NCBI GenBank assembly: GCA_052161605.1
Contig: CP197409.1
Length of the DNA: 64,000 nucleotides
Strand: one strand, 5' to 3'
From: JBKCUI01 sp052161605
Lineage (GTDB): Bacteria > Planctomycetota > Planctomycetia > Pirellulales > Pirellulaceae
Numbering within the stretch: the first letter of the stretch is position 1; each line of letters opens with the position of its first letter. Positions 29,837 through 38,998 of this stretch are shown here, one piece after another. The translations under genes and the position numbers were made by a program. Under the pieces are notes generated by a model. The model saw nothing but the letters and a program-made list of their open reading frames with translations. It ran no database searches and was not told the DNA's origin.

Positions 29837-30805
29837 ATGTCTTACATCAAATTTGCTGTGCGGCGAACACGTTCTTCCGGATTCACTCTCGTCGAGCTCT
29901 TAGTGGTTATTGCCATCATCGGCATACTGGTCGGTTTATTATTGCCGGCAGTCCAATCCGCGAGAGAAGCGGCTCGTCGAATACAATGCCAAAACAATCT
30001 CAAGCAACTAGCCCTTGCCGCCCACAATTTTCATGACGCCTACAAACGCTTTCCCAGCGGCGGCTTGCCCCCAACGGCGACATCGGGCTCTCAGTTTTCA
30101 GCACTCGCACAACTCTTGCCGTTTATCGAGCAAGGGAATGTCTACGCGATGATCGATTTGTCGGTCCCTGTTCAACATGATGCCAATGCGAACGCCAGGA
30201 ATACGCAGATAAGCACCTTTTTGTGTCCGTCTGAGCCCAGAATGAATCCCATGCCATCCTTGGGGGCTCCCACAAATTACATGTCGAACACAGGTGCTAT
30301 GCCTTTTTTTGTCGTCCCTGGACCGCAGTTGTTCTCTGGAGTTTTTTACGTCAACACGACGGTGCGATTCGCTGACATTACCGACGGGACGAGCCAGACC
30401 GCTTTATTTAGCGAGCGTCTCATGTCGGATGGAAGCAATGGAATCATAAGTCCTCTCGAAGACGTATTTTTTCATCCTGGTAATCCTGCCACGAGCGATG
30501 AGACTCACACCCTTTGCCAGGGGGTGGATATCACAAATCTAGCAAATCAGTTTCCGTTGTTCATGGGGGCTCCTTGGCTCCACCATCAGCATCGATATCA
30601 GCACGTTTCCCCTCCCAATAGCCGTTCGTGTGGATTCTTCGTCGTTGGTAAGGCGACCATGGCCGCGACCAGTCGGCATGTTGGCGGAGTAAACGTCGCG
30701 CTCGCTGATGGATCGGTTACCTTCGTGACCTCGAATATCGACACCTCTACATGGAGAGCGATCGGGACTCGGAATGGTGGCGAGATTGCGTCCTTAACGA
30801 ATTAG
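29837..30805 (+). CDS. DUF1559 prepilin-like secreted protein, copy 2
   Basis: 322 residues from the ATG at 29837. It has the pseudopilin leader SSGFTLVELLVVIAIIGILV, then REAARRIQCQNNLKQLALA, and the C-terminal VNVALADGSVTFV. It is a paralogue of the protein at 26749 and again precedes a small lipoprotein and an AhpD-like gene. The lipoprotein starts 10 bases after the stop. Confidence 0.95.
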   Translation: MSYIKFAVRRTRSSGFTLVELLVVIAIIGILVGLLLPAVQSAREAARRIQCQNNLKQLALAAHNFHDAYKRFPSGGLPPTATSGSQFSALAQLLPFIEQGNVYAMIDLSVPVQHDANANARNTQISTFLCPSEPRMNPMPSLGAPTNYMSNTGAMPFFVVPGPQLFSGVFYVNTTVRFADITDGTSQTALFSERLMSDGSNGIISPLEDVFFHPGNPATSDETHTLCQGVDITNLANQFPLFMGAPWLHHQHRYQHVSPPNSRSCGFFVVGKATMAATSRHVGGVNVALADGSVTFVTSNIDTSTWRAIGTRNGGEIASLTN

Positions 30806-30815
30806 GAGGCAAACC

Positions 30816-31199
30816 ATGTTGCGTCCTTTGAATATGTCGGGTTTTTTGGGGCTGTTTTATCTCATCTTTGTTTGTGGCTGCAATTTCAGTCCAAAAATGG
30901 CCCCTCCAGTGGAAGCAAATCTCGCGAAGGAATTACTCAAGACGACTCTTGAGAGTTGGAAGAATGGAGAGGAGATTACTAGCTTGGCTGCCCCCCCACA
31001 CAAAATTGTGGTGCAAGATTTTGATTGGATGCAAAACCAAAAGTTGGTTAGCTACCGGATCGTTGATGAAGGCGTTGTTCAAGATGCCAATCTTCGAATT
31101 GGAGCAGAGTTAATGTTGGCCGGATCAACAAAACCAAAAACGGTTTACTACATTGTGGGGACAGCACCGGCACAGACCGTATTTCGTGCGTTTGAATAA
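30816..31199 (+). CDS. small lipoprotein, copy 2 of the DUF1559-linked pair
   Basis: 127 residues. AGGAGG lies just before the ATG. The lipoprotein signal ends in FVCGC, so lipidation could fall on the second Cys. LESWKNG and YYIVGTAPAQ match the copy at 27726. Function unknown; its place after a DUF1559 gene is shared with the first copy. Confidence 0.85.
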   Translation: MLRPLNMSGFLGLFYLIFVCGCNFSPKMAPPVEANLAKELLKTTLESWKNGEEITSLAAPPHKIVVQDFDWMQNQKLVSYRIVDEGVVQDANLRIGAELMLAGSTKPKTVYYIVGTAPAQTVFRAFE

Positions 31200-31246
31200 A
31201 GAACGACGAACTGTAACATGAGAAGATCGCATTGTATTCCTAGGTC

Positions 31247-33784
31247 ATGAAAATGAAAATCTTAACACAAACGCTTTTTCTGTTCTCGATTATCGGCCTT
31301 CGTGGATGGGGACAAGAGGCGAATGATCCCTCGGGAAATCCATCGAAATCCTTTGCTATTCCGTCTTTGGATGACTCGCAGAGAGAAGCGTTTGCGCAGT
31401 ACCTGAGAGCATTGTTCCCCGATGGTGAGGCTCCGGAAGGGGCGCAGATGTTTACGGCGATTTTTTCTGGTTCCCAAATGGGGGCAGGTGAGGGCTGGTT
31501 TAAACGCAGCGAATCGAAGTACACATTTGATTGGCTTGTTGAAAATTTTGGCAAGAAAGCTGAAGACGGTTCCAACGTCCTGATTCTTGCGAAAGAAAAC
31601 TTTGCCAACCACCTAGACCTATTCGACGTTTTGGACCGCAATCGCGACGGGCAGATTCAACCATTCGATCTGGATTGGAGCGATTCGAACCCCTATGTCG
31701 AAATGACCTATATGCTAGGGAGAGTCTTTCGCCGTATGGATCCAAAAGGTAAAGGTATTATCACGGAGGACGATTGGTTAAGTTTTTTTCGAGAGCAGAG
31801 TCAGGATGGCACCAAGCTAACAACGGAAGAATTTACGCGAGGTATTATGTCGGGTTTTTCGGCGGGCTTTATGCCTGGCGATGCTCCAAATCCAGAAGTC
31901 TTACTCAAGGGCTTTTTTTCCGGCGAAATAGGCTCCATGTATGAAGGTCCCTCGGTTGGTGATCGCGCTCCCCTATTTGAATTGCGAAAGGTAAAGAGTG
32001 AAGAAACGATTCGACTCAAGTCCTTACTCGGCGACAAGCCGATCGTTTTGGTGCTCGGTAACTTTACTTGCGGACCGTTTCGCAGCTACTATCCGGCAGT
32101 CGAACGGCTATTTGAGAAGTACGGCGACCGAGCACACTTTGTCATGGTCTATGTTCGGGAAGCTCATCCGGATGATGGATGGAAGATGCAATCGAATACG
32201 AGAGTTGGTGTTTCGGTTGTTCAACCAACATCCTTCGAAGATCGCGACAAGGTTGCTGGGCAATTTTGCGAGCGATTGGATCCCAAGATACCCGTTGTCG
32301 TAGACGAGGTAAATGATCCAACCGGGCATGCGTATAGTGGTATGCCAGCTAGACTCTATGTTATCGCACCAGATGGGAAAGTCGTTTACAAGAGCGGTCG
32401 CGGTCCTTTCGGGTTCAAGCCCCCGGAATTGGAGCAGGCCTTAGCAATGTCACTCCTCGAGCACGAACGACACTTACCCAAAAACGCGAAAGAGATTTCC
32501 ACGAATACTCCTACTCGCGATGCTATCGACCAAGAAATCAACGACCAGGAAATATGGAATCTGCTACCCCCGGTAGTAGAGCGGGACGCATCTCACTTGC
32601 CTAATTGGGCTATAGTCATGGCCCATACGCTACCAAAGACGACAGCGGCCCTGCTAGAGTTAGACTATGCACATCGAACCAAGAATCCAATCGATGCAAA
32701 GCTCAGAGCCAAGCTTCGCTATTGGATCGCCTTTTTAAATCGCTGCGAGTATTCCAAGCAAGCTGCCCTTTCTGATTTCGTTCGTGCGGGTGGTAAACAA
32801 AAAGAACTCGACACGCTGACCGATGACGAATCCACCTGGGGAATGGAGGATTGTGATGAACTTCAGTTCATAAAGTTGCACACTATGGATGCACCCCGTA
32901 TCGAGGACTCCCTATTTCATAAGTTGCTCACAAAACACGGAGCAAAAAATGTTGCTGCGATGGTTTTACTGGGTGCATATGGTAATTTCCAAGATCGGTT
33001 ACTACTCGGTCTGAACATCCCCATGGAAGGGCGAGAGGCTCTACATCCCTTGAGTGTCAAGTTTGAACCAAGCACGTTTCAAACACAACCATTAATTCCC
33101 AAGAGTAATGATTTCAAGGAGTCGAAAGGACTGGGTAGGGATCTCGGGTTTCGAGAGCCCGATTGGTCCACAGTGACTTATGAGGAATTAACCAAAAGGC
33201 TCGAGCATCAAAAGCATCGGGTGCAACGTTTGCCAACTCCAAGCTGGGATGAAGTGGCGAGCAAGCTACCGGCTGGTTTCGTTACTAGGCCAACTCGGAT
33301 CGTTTGGAATCTGGTATGCATGGGATACATCCCAGAGCTCGCAATTCCCTGGAGTGTTACGACACGAACCATGTGGGCCGAGGCACCTCAGGACCGTGTT
33401 ATGGAGGAGAGTTTGTTTTGGATTCAAACGCGTGCTGTTAATTGCAATTATTGCATGGGGCATTGTGAAATGCTCCTAGAGGTAGCGGGACTTGACGAAG
33501 CTCAGATTGCGAACCGAATTCGATCCCTCGCAAGTGATGACTGGAGCGATTTTAGTGAAGCCGAACAACGAACGTTTCAATACGCCCGCAAGCTGACATC
33601 AACTCCCTGGTTACTTACCCAATCAGAATACGAACAACTAGAACAAGACCTGGGCAAAACGGAAGCTATGGCAACCTTCTTTTGGCTTTGCAGAGGTCTG
33701 TATATGACTCGGGTGTCCGATGGATTTCAGCTACAGCTCGAATCTGACAACGTTTTTGCTGACTATGCCAAGTCACAAAAGTAG
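31247..33784 (+). CDS. secreted EF-hand / iodothyronine-deiodinase-like / AhpD-like fusion
   Basis: 845 residues with a signal peptide ending near GWGQ. Residues 130-141 form a good EF-hand loop (DRNRDGQIQPFD), with a weaker one near 165-177. Residues about 235-405 form a thioredoxin-fold domain like iodothyronine deiodinase: VLGNFTCGPFRS with Cys275 where deiodinases have Sec, and VYVREAHPDDGW (305-312) matching the family's EAHPSDGW-type motif. Residues about 435-845 hold two AhpD-like domains; the first has a lone Cys (NRCEYS, C500), the second an intact pair (NCNYCMGHCE, C733, C736). The codon at Cys275 is TGC. The whole suggests extracytoplasmic thiol-redox or dehalogenation chemistry, as inference. 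Confidence 0.85.
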   Translation: MKMKILTQTLFLFSIIGLRGWGQEANDPSGNPSKSFAIPSLDDSQREAFAQYLRALFPDGEAPEGAQMFTAIFSGSQMGAGEGWFKRSESKYTFDWLVENFGKKAEDGSNVLILAKENFANHLDLFDVLDRNRDGQIQPFDLDWSDSNPYVEMTYMLGRVFRRMDPKGKGIITEDDWLSFFREQSQDGTKLTTEEFTRGIMSGFSAGFMPGDAPNPEVLLKGFFSGEIGSMYEGPSVGDRAPLFELRKVKSEETIRLKSLLGDKPIVLVLGNFTCGPFRSYYPAVERLFEKYGDRAHFVMVYVREAHPDDGWKMQSNTRVGVSVVQPTSFEDRDKVAGQFCERLDPKIPVVVDEVNDPTGHAYSGMPARLYVIAPDGKVVYKSGRGPFGFKPPELEQALAMSLLEHERHLPKNAKEISTNTPTRDAIDQEINDQEIWNLLPPVVERDASHLPNWAIVMAHTLPKTTAALLELDYAHRTKNPIDAKLRAKLRYWIAFLNRCEYSKQAALSDFVRAGGKQKELDTLTDDESTWGMEDCDELQFIKLHTMDAPRIEDSLFHKLLTKHGAKNVAAMVLLGAYGNFQDRLLLGLNIPMEGREALHPLSVKFEPSTFQTQPLIPKSNDFKESKGLGRDLGFREPDWSTVTYEELTKRLEHQKHRVQRLPTPSWDEVASKLPAGFVTRPTRIVWNLVCMGYIPELAIPWSVTTRTMWAEAPQDRVMEESLFWIQTRAVNCNYCMGHCEMLLEVAGLDEAQIANRIRSLASDDWSDFSEAEQRTFQYARKLTSTPWLLTQSEYEQLEQDLGKTEAMATFFWLCRGLYMTRVSDGFQLQLESDNVFADYAKSQK

Positions 33785-33873
33785 TGACAGCATGGAGAGT
33801 TCGGGGTATTTCCATCATGCAATCGGCCTTTACTTACATAGGTATTTCTCTTCCACCAAACGGTATCTAACTT

Positions 33874-36633
33874 ATGAACGTTCTGAATTTCAATCGATCA
33901 GGCATCGCCTTCATGATAATGCTTTTGGGGACACTAATGCTTTCTCCGGACCATCGTGTCTGCAAAGCCAACGAAGCAACCTTGACCGGATGGGATTTAC
34001 CTCCCTCAAGTGAAGAGTGCTGGAAGACTCTCCCCCAGCCAATCGGATCGGACCGTCCGACGTTACCCTCATGGATCCGCATGATCGCACGAGAGATGCC
34101 GCGCACCGCTGCTGCGTTTATCGAGCTCGATTATGCGCAACGCCAGAGCGGTCCCGTCGATCATAAGCTTCGAGCGGCCATGCGTTGGGTCGCAGCAGAA
34201 GCCAATCGATGTCAATATACCATGAAAATTGCTGCCTATGATGCAATGCAAGCAGGAGTCTCGCAAGATAAATGGGAGTCACTGACAATAGGAGATCGGG
34301 CGAAATGGAGTCCAACAGAGCGAGCGGCTCTGGAATTTGCGTATGGTATGACGCGCGACTCTGATGGTGTAACAGACGAACTGTTTTCTTATTTAGCTAA
34401 GGAGCTAGGTGATCGTGTGGTGGCATCCATAGTCCTACATATGGCTTACGCAAATTTCCAGGATCGCCTTATTCTTTGCCTTGGTTTGGAGGCTACCGAG
34501 AACGATCTTACTCCTCCAGTGAACGTGAGATTTTCCCCAGAAAGCCTAGAAAAAAGAACGATTGCTCCATCACCGAACACGCCTAAACAAATAGGAACAC
34601 CGGAGTCGAAACCTCAAGATTTGATCGCACATGGCGAGTCATATACTTGGCTCCCTTATGAGAAGTTGCAGGAGAGGCTACAAATCCAAAAAGTACGAAA
34701 AACTCGGCTGCGTGTTCCTGATTGGCAAGAGTTCGCCAGCAAACTTCCAGATGGACTCATGCCTGTGGCAAGCGATATTGTTTGGTACAAGGTTGCTTTT
34801 GGCTATGCTCACGAGCTGGCAGTTCCCTTCGAAATCTATATGAGAACGGCGGGGTCGGAAATCTCGACCAATTGGGATCGAGCATTTGGAAATTCCATTT
34901 TTTGGATGGTCACCGATGCTATGAAATGTCCCTATTGCATGGGACATTGCGAAATGAATTGGGAGGTCGCTGGATTTGATCGAAGCAAAATTAGTCAGAT
35001 CAGTCAACAACTCGCGGAGAACGATTGGTCCAATTTTAGTAGCCATGAGCAACAAGCCTTAGACTTTGCAAGACGCTTGACCCTTTCGCCGGGTTCAATC
35101 ACGAAAGCTGACATGGATAAGCTCCGAGCAGGCTTCGGCGACCAAAGAGCTTTCTTCATTGCTGTGAATGCAAGCCGGTACAACTACATGACTCGTATAA
35201 GCAATGGGTTTCAGCTTACCCTCGAGTCAGGCAATCCGTTCTACCAATACTACAACATGGCTCCGCCGAAAACGAATGAGCTTGCGGCCACTCCTCGACC
35301 TACACCGGTGCATCGAGACGCAATGAAATCGCATTTGGAAGACATGAAACGTCGACGTGAGCGAGTCTCACTACCTCCAGTTTCCGACGAAGAGAGAGCA
35401 TTGAGCGATGGACGAAATCCCACGTATGAGTCTCGCTTGAACCGGTTTTTTCTCGGGAATTCTTCAAGTGCAAGAAGCTATTTGAATTTCAGCGGTAGCC
35501 GGACTCCAAACGCGGGGTCAACTACCTCCCCAACGTTTTTAGAGCCGGATCCGATGTTGTCCTTGGATTATGAGTTCAAAACGCGATTGTTCTGGATCGC
35601 TTCGAGAGCCAATAACTGTCAGTATTGCTTGGGGCATCAAGAGTCGAAATTGCTGGCAGTAGGCATGACAGATGATTTGATTGCGGCGTTGGACGTCAAT
35701 TGGTCACTGTTCCCTGAGAGTGAGCAAGCGGCTTTTGCTTTAGCTCGGCGCTTGACTCTCGAACCTCAACGACTTACAGATGCCGAAATTGATGCTTGCC
35801 GCAAGCATTATGGTGACATGGCAATTCTCGAAATGATTTTGTCAGTCGCGGGAAACAACGCGATCAACCGATGGAAAGAAGGGATCGGAGTTCCGCAATC
35901 TACAACGGGGGGGAATTTTGGAGCTAGCAATACTAGCGAGCATTCGTATCTCACGGAGACCAGTCCTAGCTTTGCGAATAGATCGTCAATCGTGATCGAA
36001 GGTAACGGGAACGATTCCGCGTCTGACACAGTTGTAACGAAATGGAATGATCGAAAGGCCAGTGAACTCCCCTCGACCTCAGCGGGTCTTGAAATGGTGA
36101 AAAACAGAACGCCACGATTTGCTGTCAGAACGGAGGAAGAAACGAGGGAAGCCTTTGGTGAACTATCTATTCCCAAGAATCCGCCGCAATGGATGAGACT
36201 ATTGGCCAATTTTCCAGTGGCCGGCAAACGTCAAGTTGCTTCGATTCTGTCGGCAGAAAGTGACCTCGATTTGAGCGACCTCACGCGTGCGCGTTTGGCA
36301 TGGGTGATCGCAAGACAAAACGGGGCATGGTACTCATTGTCAGAAGCGGATACGAAGCTGCTCAGGATGGGGCAAACGCGGGAACAGATTACTCTCCTTG
36401 AAAATTTTGAACAATTGGATTCGGAGGAAACCCTAACCGCCCGCGACAAGGCATTGCTTACCGTTGCGAAGAACTTGGCTGCATCGCCTGTCGTCTTAAC
36501 CGATCTCGAGGCGCAAAATGCCATCGATTTGGCTGGTCCGCGAGAGTTCGTTCAAACGGTTCATTTCACCGCCATTCGTTCGTTGTTTGACCGATTTACA
36601 GAAGCTAGCAATTTGCCAGCAGACAGGGAGTAG
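33874..36633 (+). CDS. secreted four-domain AhpD-like protein
   Basis: 919 residues with a hydrophobic signal (FMIMLLGTLML). Four AhpD/CMD-like units lie in order. Unit 1 has a single Cys (NRCQYTM, C113). Unit 2 has CPYCMGHCE (C352, C355, C359). Unit 3 has NNCQYCLGHQE (C582, C585). Unit 4 has ARQNGAWYSLSE and no Cys. Units 1-2 match the C-terminal half of the fusion protein at 31247, and units 3-4 match the whole protein at 28239, so this gene looks like a fusion of the two types. Only units 2 and 3 look catalytic. It starts 89 bases after the previous gene, probably in the same operon. Confidence 0.85.
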   Translation: MNVLNFNRSGIAFMIMLLGTLMLSPDHRVCKANEATLTGWDLPPSSEECWKTLPQPIGSDRPTLPSWIRMIAREMPRTAAAFIELDYAQRQSGPVDHKLRAAMRWVAAEANRCQYTMKIAAYDAMQAGVSQDKWESLTIGDRAKWSPTERAALEFAYGMTRDSDGVTDELFSYLAKELGDRVVASIVLHMAYANFQDRLILCLGLEATENDLTPPVNVRFSPESLEKRTIAPSPNTPKQIGTPESKPQDLIAHGESYTWLPYEKLQERLQIQKVRKTRLRVPDWQEFASKLPDGLMPVASDIVWYKVAFGYAHELAVPFEIYMRTAGSEISTNWDRAFGNSIFWMVTDAMKCPYCMGHCEMNWEVAGFDRSKISQISQQLAENDWSNFSSHEQQALDFARRLTLSPGSITKADMDKLRAGFGDQRAFFIAVNASRYNYMTRISNGFQLTLESGNPFYQYYNMAPPKTNELAATPRPTPVHRDAMKSHLEDMKRRRERVSLPPVSDEERALSDGRNPTYESRLNRFFLGNSSSARSYLNFSGSRTPNAGSTTSPTFLEPDPMLSLDYEFKTRLFWIASRANNCQYCLGHQESKLLAVGMTDDLIAALDVNWSLFPESEQAAFALARRLTLEPQRLTDAEIDACRKHYGDMAILEMILSVAGNNAINRWKEGIGVPQSTTGGNFGASNTSEHSYLTETSPSFANRSSIVIEGNGNDSASDTVVTKWNDRKASELPSTSAGLEMVKNRTPRFAVRTEEETREAFGELSIPKNPPQWMRLLANFPVAGKRQVASILSAESDLDLSDLTRARLAWVIARQNGAWYSLSEADTKLLRMGQTREQITLLENFEQLDSEETLTARDKALLTVAKNLAASPVVLTDLEAQNAIDLAGPREFVQTVHFTAIRSLFDRFTEASNLPADRE

Positions 36634-36853
36634 TTCGAAAGGGGCAGAAAAGCAGGGAGTGGATGATAGGTATCGTTGTGCGAGTTTGGTAACGAGTCCG
36701 AAGGCCAATTGGGTGGTTTGTTACAGTTTTGCCCGTTTGCCGGGAAAATAGAGGAGGGCGTTTTTGAAAAAGAGGTTCGAAAACGTCCTTCCTTCAGTTA
36801 CTATGCCAGAATCCTGCAGTCTGGAATAGTTACCCGATCCGAACCATAAAACT

Positions 36854-37180
36854 ATGCCGCTCTACGAAATCGAAACCAACGCCCACATTTTTATTACCTG
36901 GGCTGACGACGAAGCTGCCGCTAGGGAAGCACTGATCGATGCTTATCCAACCGACGCTATTCTCCGATTGACAAAGAGGCCACGGAATTCCTGGGTTATT
37001 TCCAAATCTGCACTCGGAACCATGGGTAGTCCAGTCAATATCTGCGGGATCGCAAGGGACTGCCTAGCCAAATCGTCCGGCGACAAACTGCATGCCATCA
37101 GACTCTACATGTCCGAGACTGGGGCAGATCTCGAAAAGGCCCGGCGTATCATAGAATCCAACATGGTTATGGGATGGTAA
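36854..37180 (+). CDS. small cytoplasmic protein, unknown
   Basis: 108 residues with no signal or membrane segment. The N-terminal half has a mixed alpha/beta look (MPLYEIETNAHIFITWADDE). No family is recognised. It starts 4 bases upstream of hemL's ATG (stop at 37180, hemL at 37185), so the two are likely co-transcribed, and a link to tetrapyrrole synthesis or its control is possible but unproven. Confidence 0.7.
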   Translation: MPLYEIETNAHIFITWADDEAAAREALIDAYPTDAILRLTKRPRNSWVISKSALGTMGSPVNICGIARDCLAKSSGDKLHAIRLYMSETGADLEKARRIIESNMVMGW

Positions 37181-37184
37181 ACAC

Positions 37185-38477
37185 ATGATCGTTCGGGACA
37201 AGAGCATTCAGGCGTTTGCGACTGCGAAGAAATTGATTCCAGGAGGGGTCAACTCACCTGCCAGAGCCTTTGGAGCGGTGGGGGGAGAACCGATCTTCAT
37301 GGATCGGGCGAGCAGACAGTATCTGTTCGACATCGATGGGAACCGCTATATCGACTACATTGGCTCATGGGGGCCCATGATCCTCGGACACGCACATCCC
37401 GAGGTGCTTGACGCCATTCAGCAAGCGGCCTCGCGTGGCACATCTTTCGGTGCTCCGACCGAGCGAGAGTCGGGGCTCGCAGCCTTAATCCAGCAAATCA
37501 TGCCGAGCATGGAGCGGGTTCGGCTGGTTAGCAGCGGAACCGAAGCCGTGATGAGTGCGATTCGCGTCGCACGAGGAGCGACGGGACGGGAGAAAGTGAT
37601 CAAGTTTTCGGGTTGCTACCACGGTCACGTCGACTCACTTTTGGTGTCGGCCGGCTCGGCGGCGGCAACGTTGGGAGTTCCTGATTCGCCAGGGGTCACA
37701 AAAGGCACGTCGCAAGATACCATCGTCCTCAACTACAACGACTGCTCCTCTCTAAAGCACGCTTTTGAAGAGTTCCCAACTGCAATCGCCGCCGTTATTT
37801 TGGAGCCGGTCGTCGGGAATATGGGAACCGTCATTCCGACGCCTGAGTTCCTAAATGCCTTGCGCACGCTGTCGACCCAGCATGGAGCGGTGCTAATTTT
37901 CGATGAGGTCATGACCGGTTTCCGTGTGGCTCTCGGTGGCGCCCAAGAGCGATTCGGAATCAAGCCGGACTTGACCACGCTCGGCAAGATCGTCGGTGGC
38001 GGCATGCCACTGGCTGCTTATGGCGGACGAGCGGACATCATGGACCACGTTATGCCCGCAGGCAAGGTTTATCAAGCGGGAACCCTTGCCGGTAATCCGC
38101 TGGCTACGGCCGCAGGCACCAAAACGCTTGAACTACTCCGAAAGGATCCCCCTTACCAACGGCTAGAGACCACTTGCAAACGACTCGGTGACGGATTGCT
38201 GCAGGCGGCTCAATCCCACGGCATCGCAGCACAGATGCAACGAGTGGGAAGCATGTTGACTCTATTCTTCAACCAGAATCCGGTGGTGGATTGGCCTAGC
38301 GCGGACAAATCAGACCGCAAGCTTTTCGCCGACTACTTTTGGTCCCTTATCAATGACGGTGTGTACATGCCTTGCAGTCAATTTGAGGCACTCTTCGTGA
38401 GCGACTGCCATACCGAAGAAGATATCGAGACGACCATTGCAGCGGCCAATCGTTTTTTTGAACACACCAGTGCATGA
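37185..38477 (+). CDS. hemL: glutamate-1-semialdehyde 2,1-aminomutase
   Basis: 430 residues, full length for the family. This PLP enzyme converts glutamate-1-semialdehyde to 5-aminolevulinate, the C5 route to heme and cobalamin. Seen motifs: IPGGVNSPARAF at the N-terminus, RLVSSGTEAVMSAIR, FSGCYHGHVD, LIFDEVMTGFR, and TTLGKIVGGGMP with the Schiff-base Lys268. The stop overlaps the start of the downstream membrane protein by 4 bases. Confidence 0.97.
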   Translation: MIVRDKSIQAFATAKKLIPGGVNSPARAFGAVGGEPIFMDRASRQYLFDIDGNRYIDYIGSWGPMILGHAHPEVLDAIQQAASRGTSFGAPTERESGLAALIQQIMPSMERVRLVSSGTEAVMSAIRVARGATGREKVIKFSGCYHGHVDSLLVSAGSAAATLGVPDSPGVTKGTSQDTIVLNYNDCSSLKHAFEEFPTAIAAVILEPVVGNMGTVIPTPEFLNALRTLSTQHGAVLIFDEVMTGFRVALGGAQERFGIKPDLTTLGKIVGGGMPLAAYGGRADIMDHVMPAGKVYQAGTLAGNPLATAAGTKTLELLRKDPPYQRLETTCKRLGDGLLQAAQSHGIAAQMQRVGSMLTLFFNQNPVVDWPSADKSDRKLFADYFWSLINDGVYMPCSQFEALFVSDCHTEEDIETTIAAANRFFEHTSA

Positions 38478-38998
38478 ATCTGTTCGAAAGAGCTGTCCTA
38501 TTTGGAATCGTAGCCCTTTGGTGGGGCGGACTCACGTTTTACTCGGCAGTCGTCGTTCCTGTGGGAACAGATGTTCTGGATAGCTCTGAACTACAAGGGA
38601 TGGTCACGCAGCAGGTCACGCGTTACCTAAACGCCTTAGGTGTGGTGATGATAGCGGCGTTCGGTTGGTGCTTATTTAGGTCTCGGACATGGCGTAAATC
38701 ATTGGCATTTCCAGCCTTACTGCTTTGCACAGCACTTTTACTGGCCTTGCAAGTTGGCCTGTACTGGCTACATGGAGAAATGGTGCAGCAATTGGCTGCC
38801 GATGCGGATCGCGATAATTTCTATCAGACCCATCGCCTCTACCTCATCGCGGTTGCGGTACAATGGACGGTCGGTCTCTTGTCGATGGTCCTGGTATTGA
38901 AGATTTGGCGGAGGATTGATCATGAAAAGGCGGTCGTTTCTAACTCAGACTACGGCGGCGGTTCTGCTGTCGGGATTGCTACCTCGCACAAAAGCTAA
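38474..38998 (+). CDS. small polytopic membrane protein (DUF4149/TMEM205-like layout)
   Basis: 174 residues with four hydrophobic segments. It begins NLFERAVLFGIVALWWGGLTF, then VPVGTDVL, a layout like DUF4149/TMEM205 proteins; the assignment is tentative. The start overlaps hemL by 4 bases and the C-terminal 25 codons overlap the next gene in another frame. The tail after the last helix is polar and may have arisen by extension into the downstream gene. Confidence 0.75.
   Translation: MNLFERAVLFGIVALWWGGLTFYSAVVVPVGTDVLDSSELQGMVTQQVTRYLNALGVVMIAAFGWCLFRSRTWRKSLAFPALLLCTALLLALQVGLYWLHGEMVQQLAADADRDNFYQTHRLYLIAVAVQWTVGLLSMVLVLKIWRRIDHEKAVVSNSDYGGGSAVGIATSHKS

Noticed and set aside
32065..32080. 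Selenocysteine codon in the deiodinase-like domain
   Set aside because: The codon at the Sec position (Cys275) is TGC, so Cys is used and no SECIS is needed.
36751..36792. Imperfect hairpin after the four-domain AhpD-like gene
   Set aside because: The stem has a bulge and a G-T pair, a 15-base loop and no T-run after it, so a terminator call is weak.
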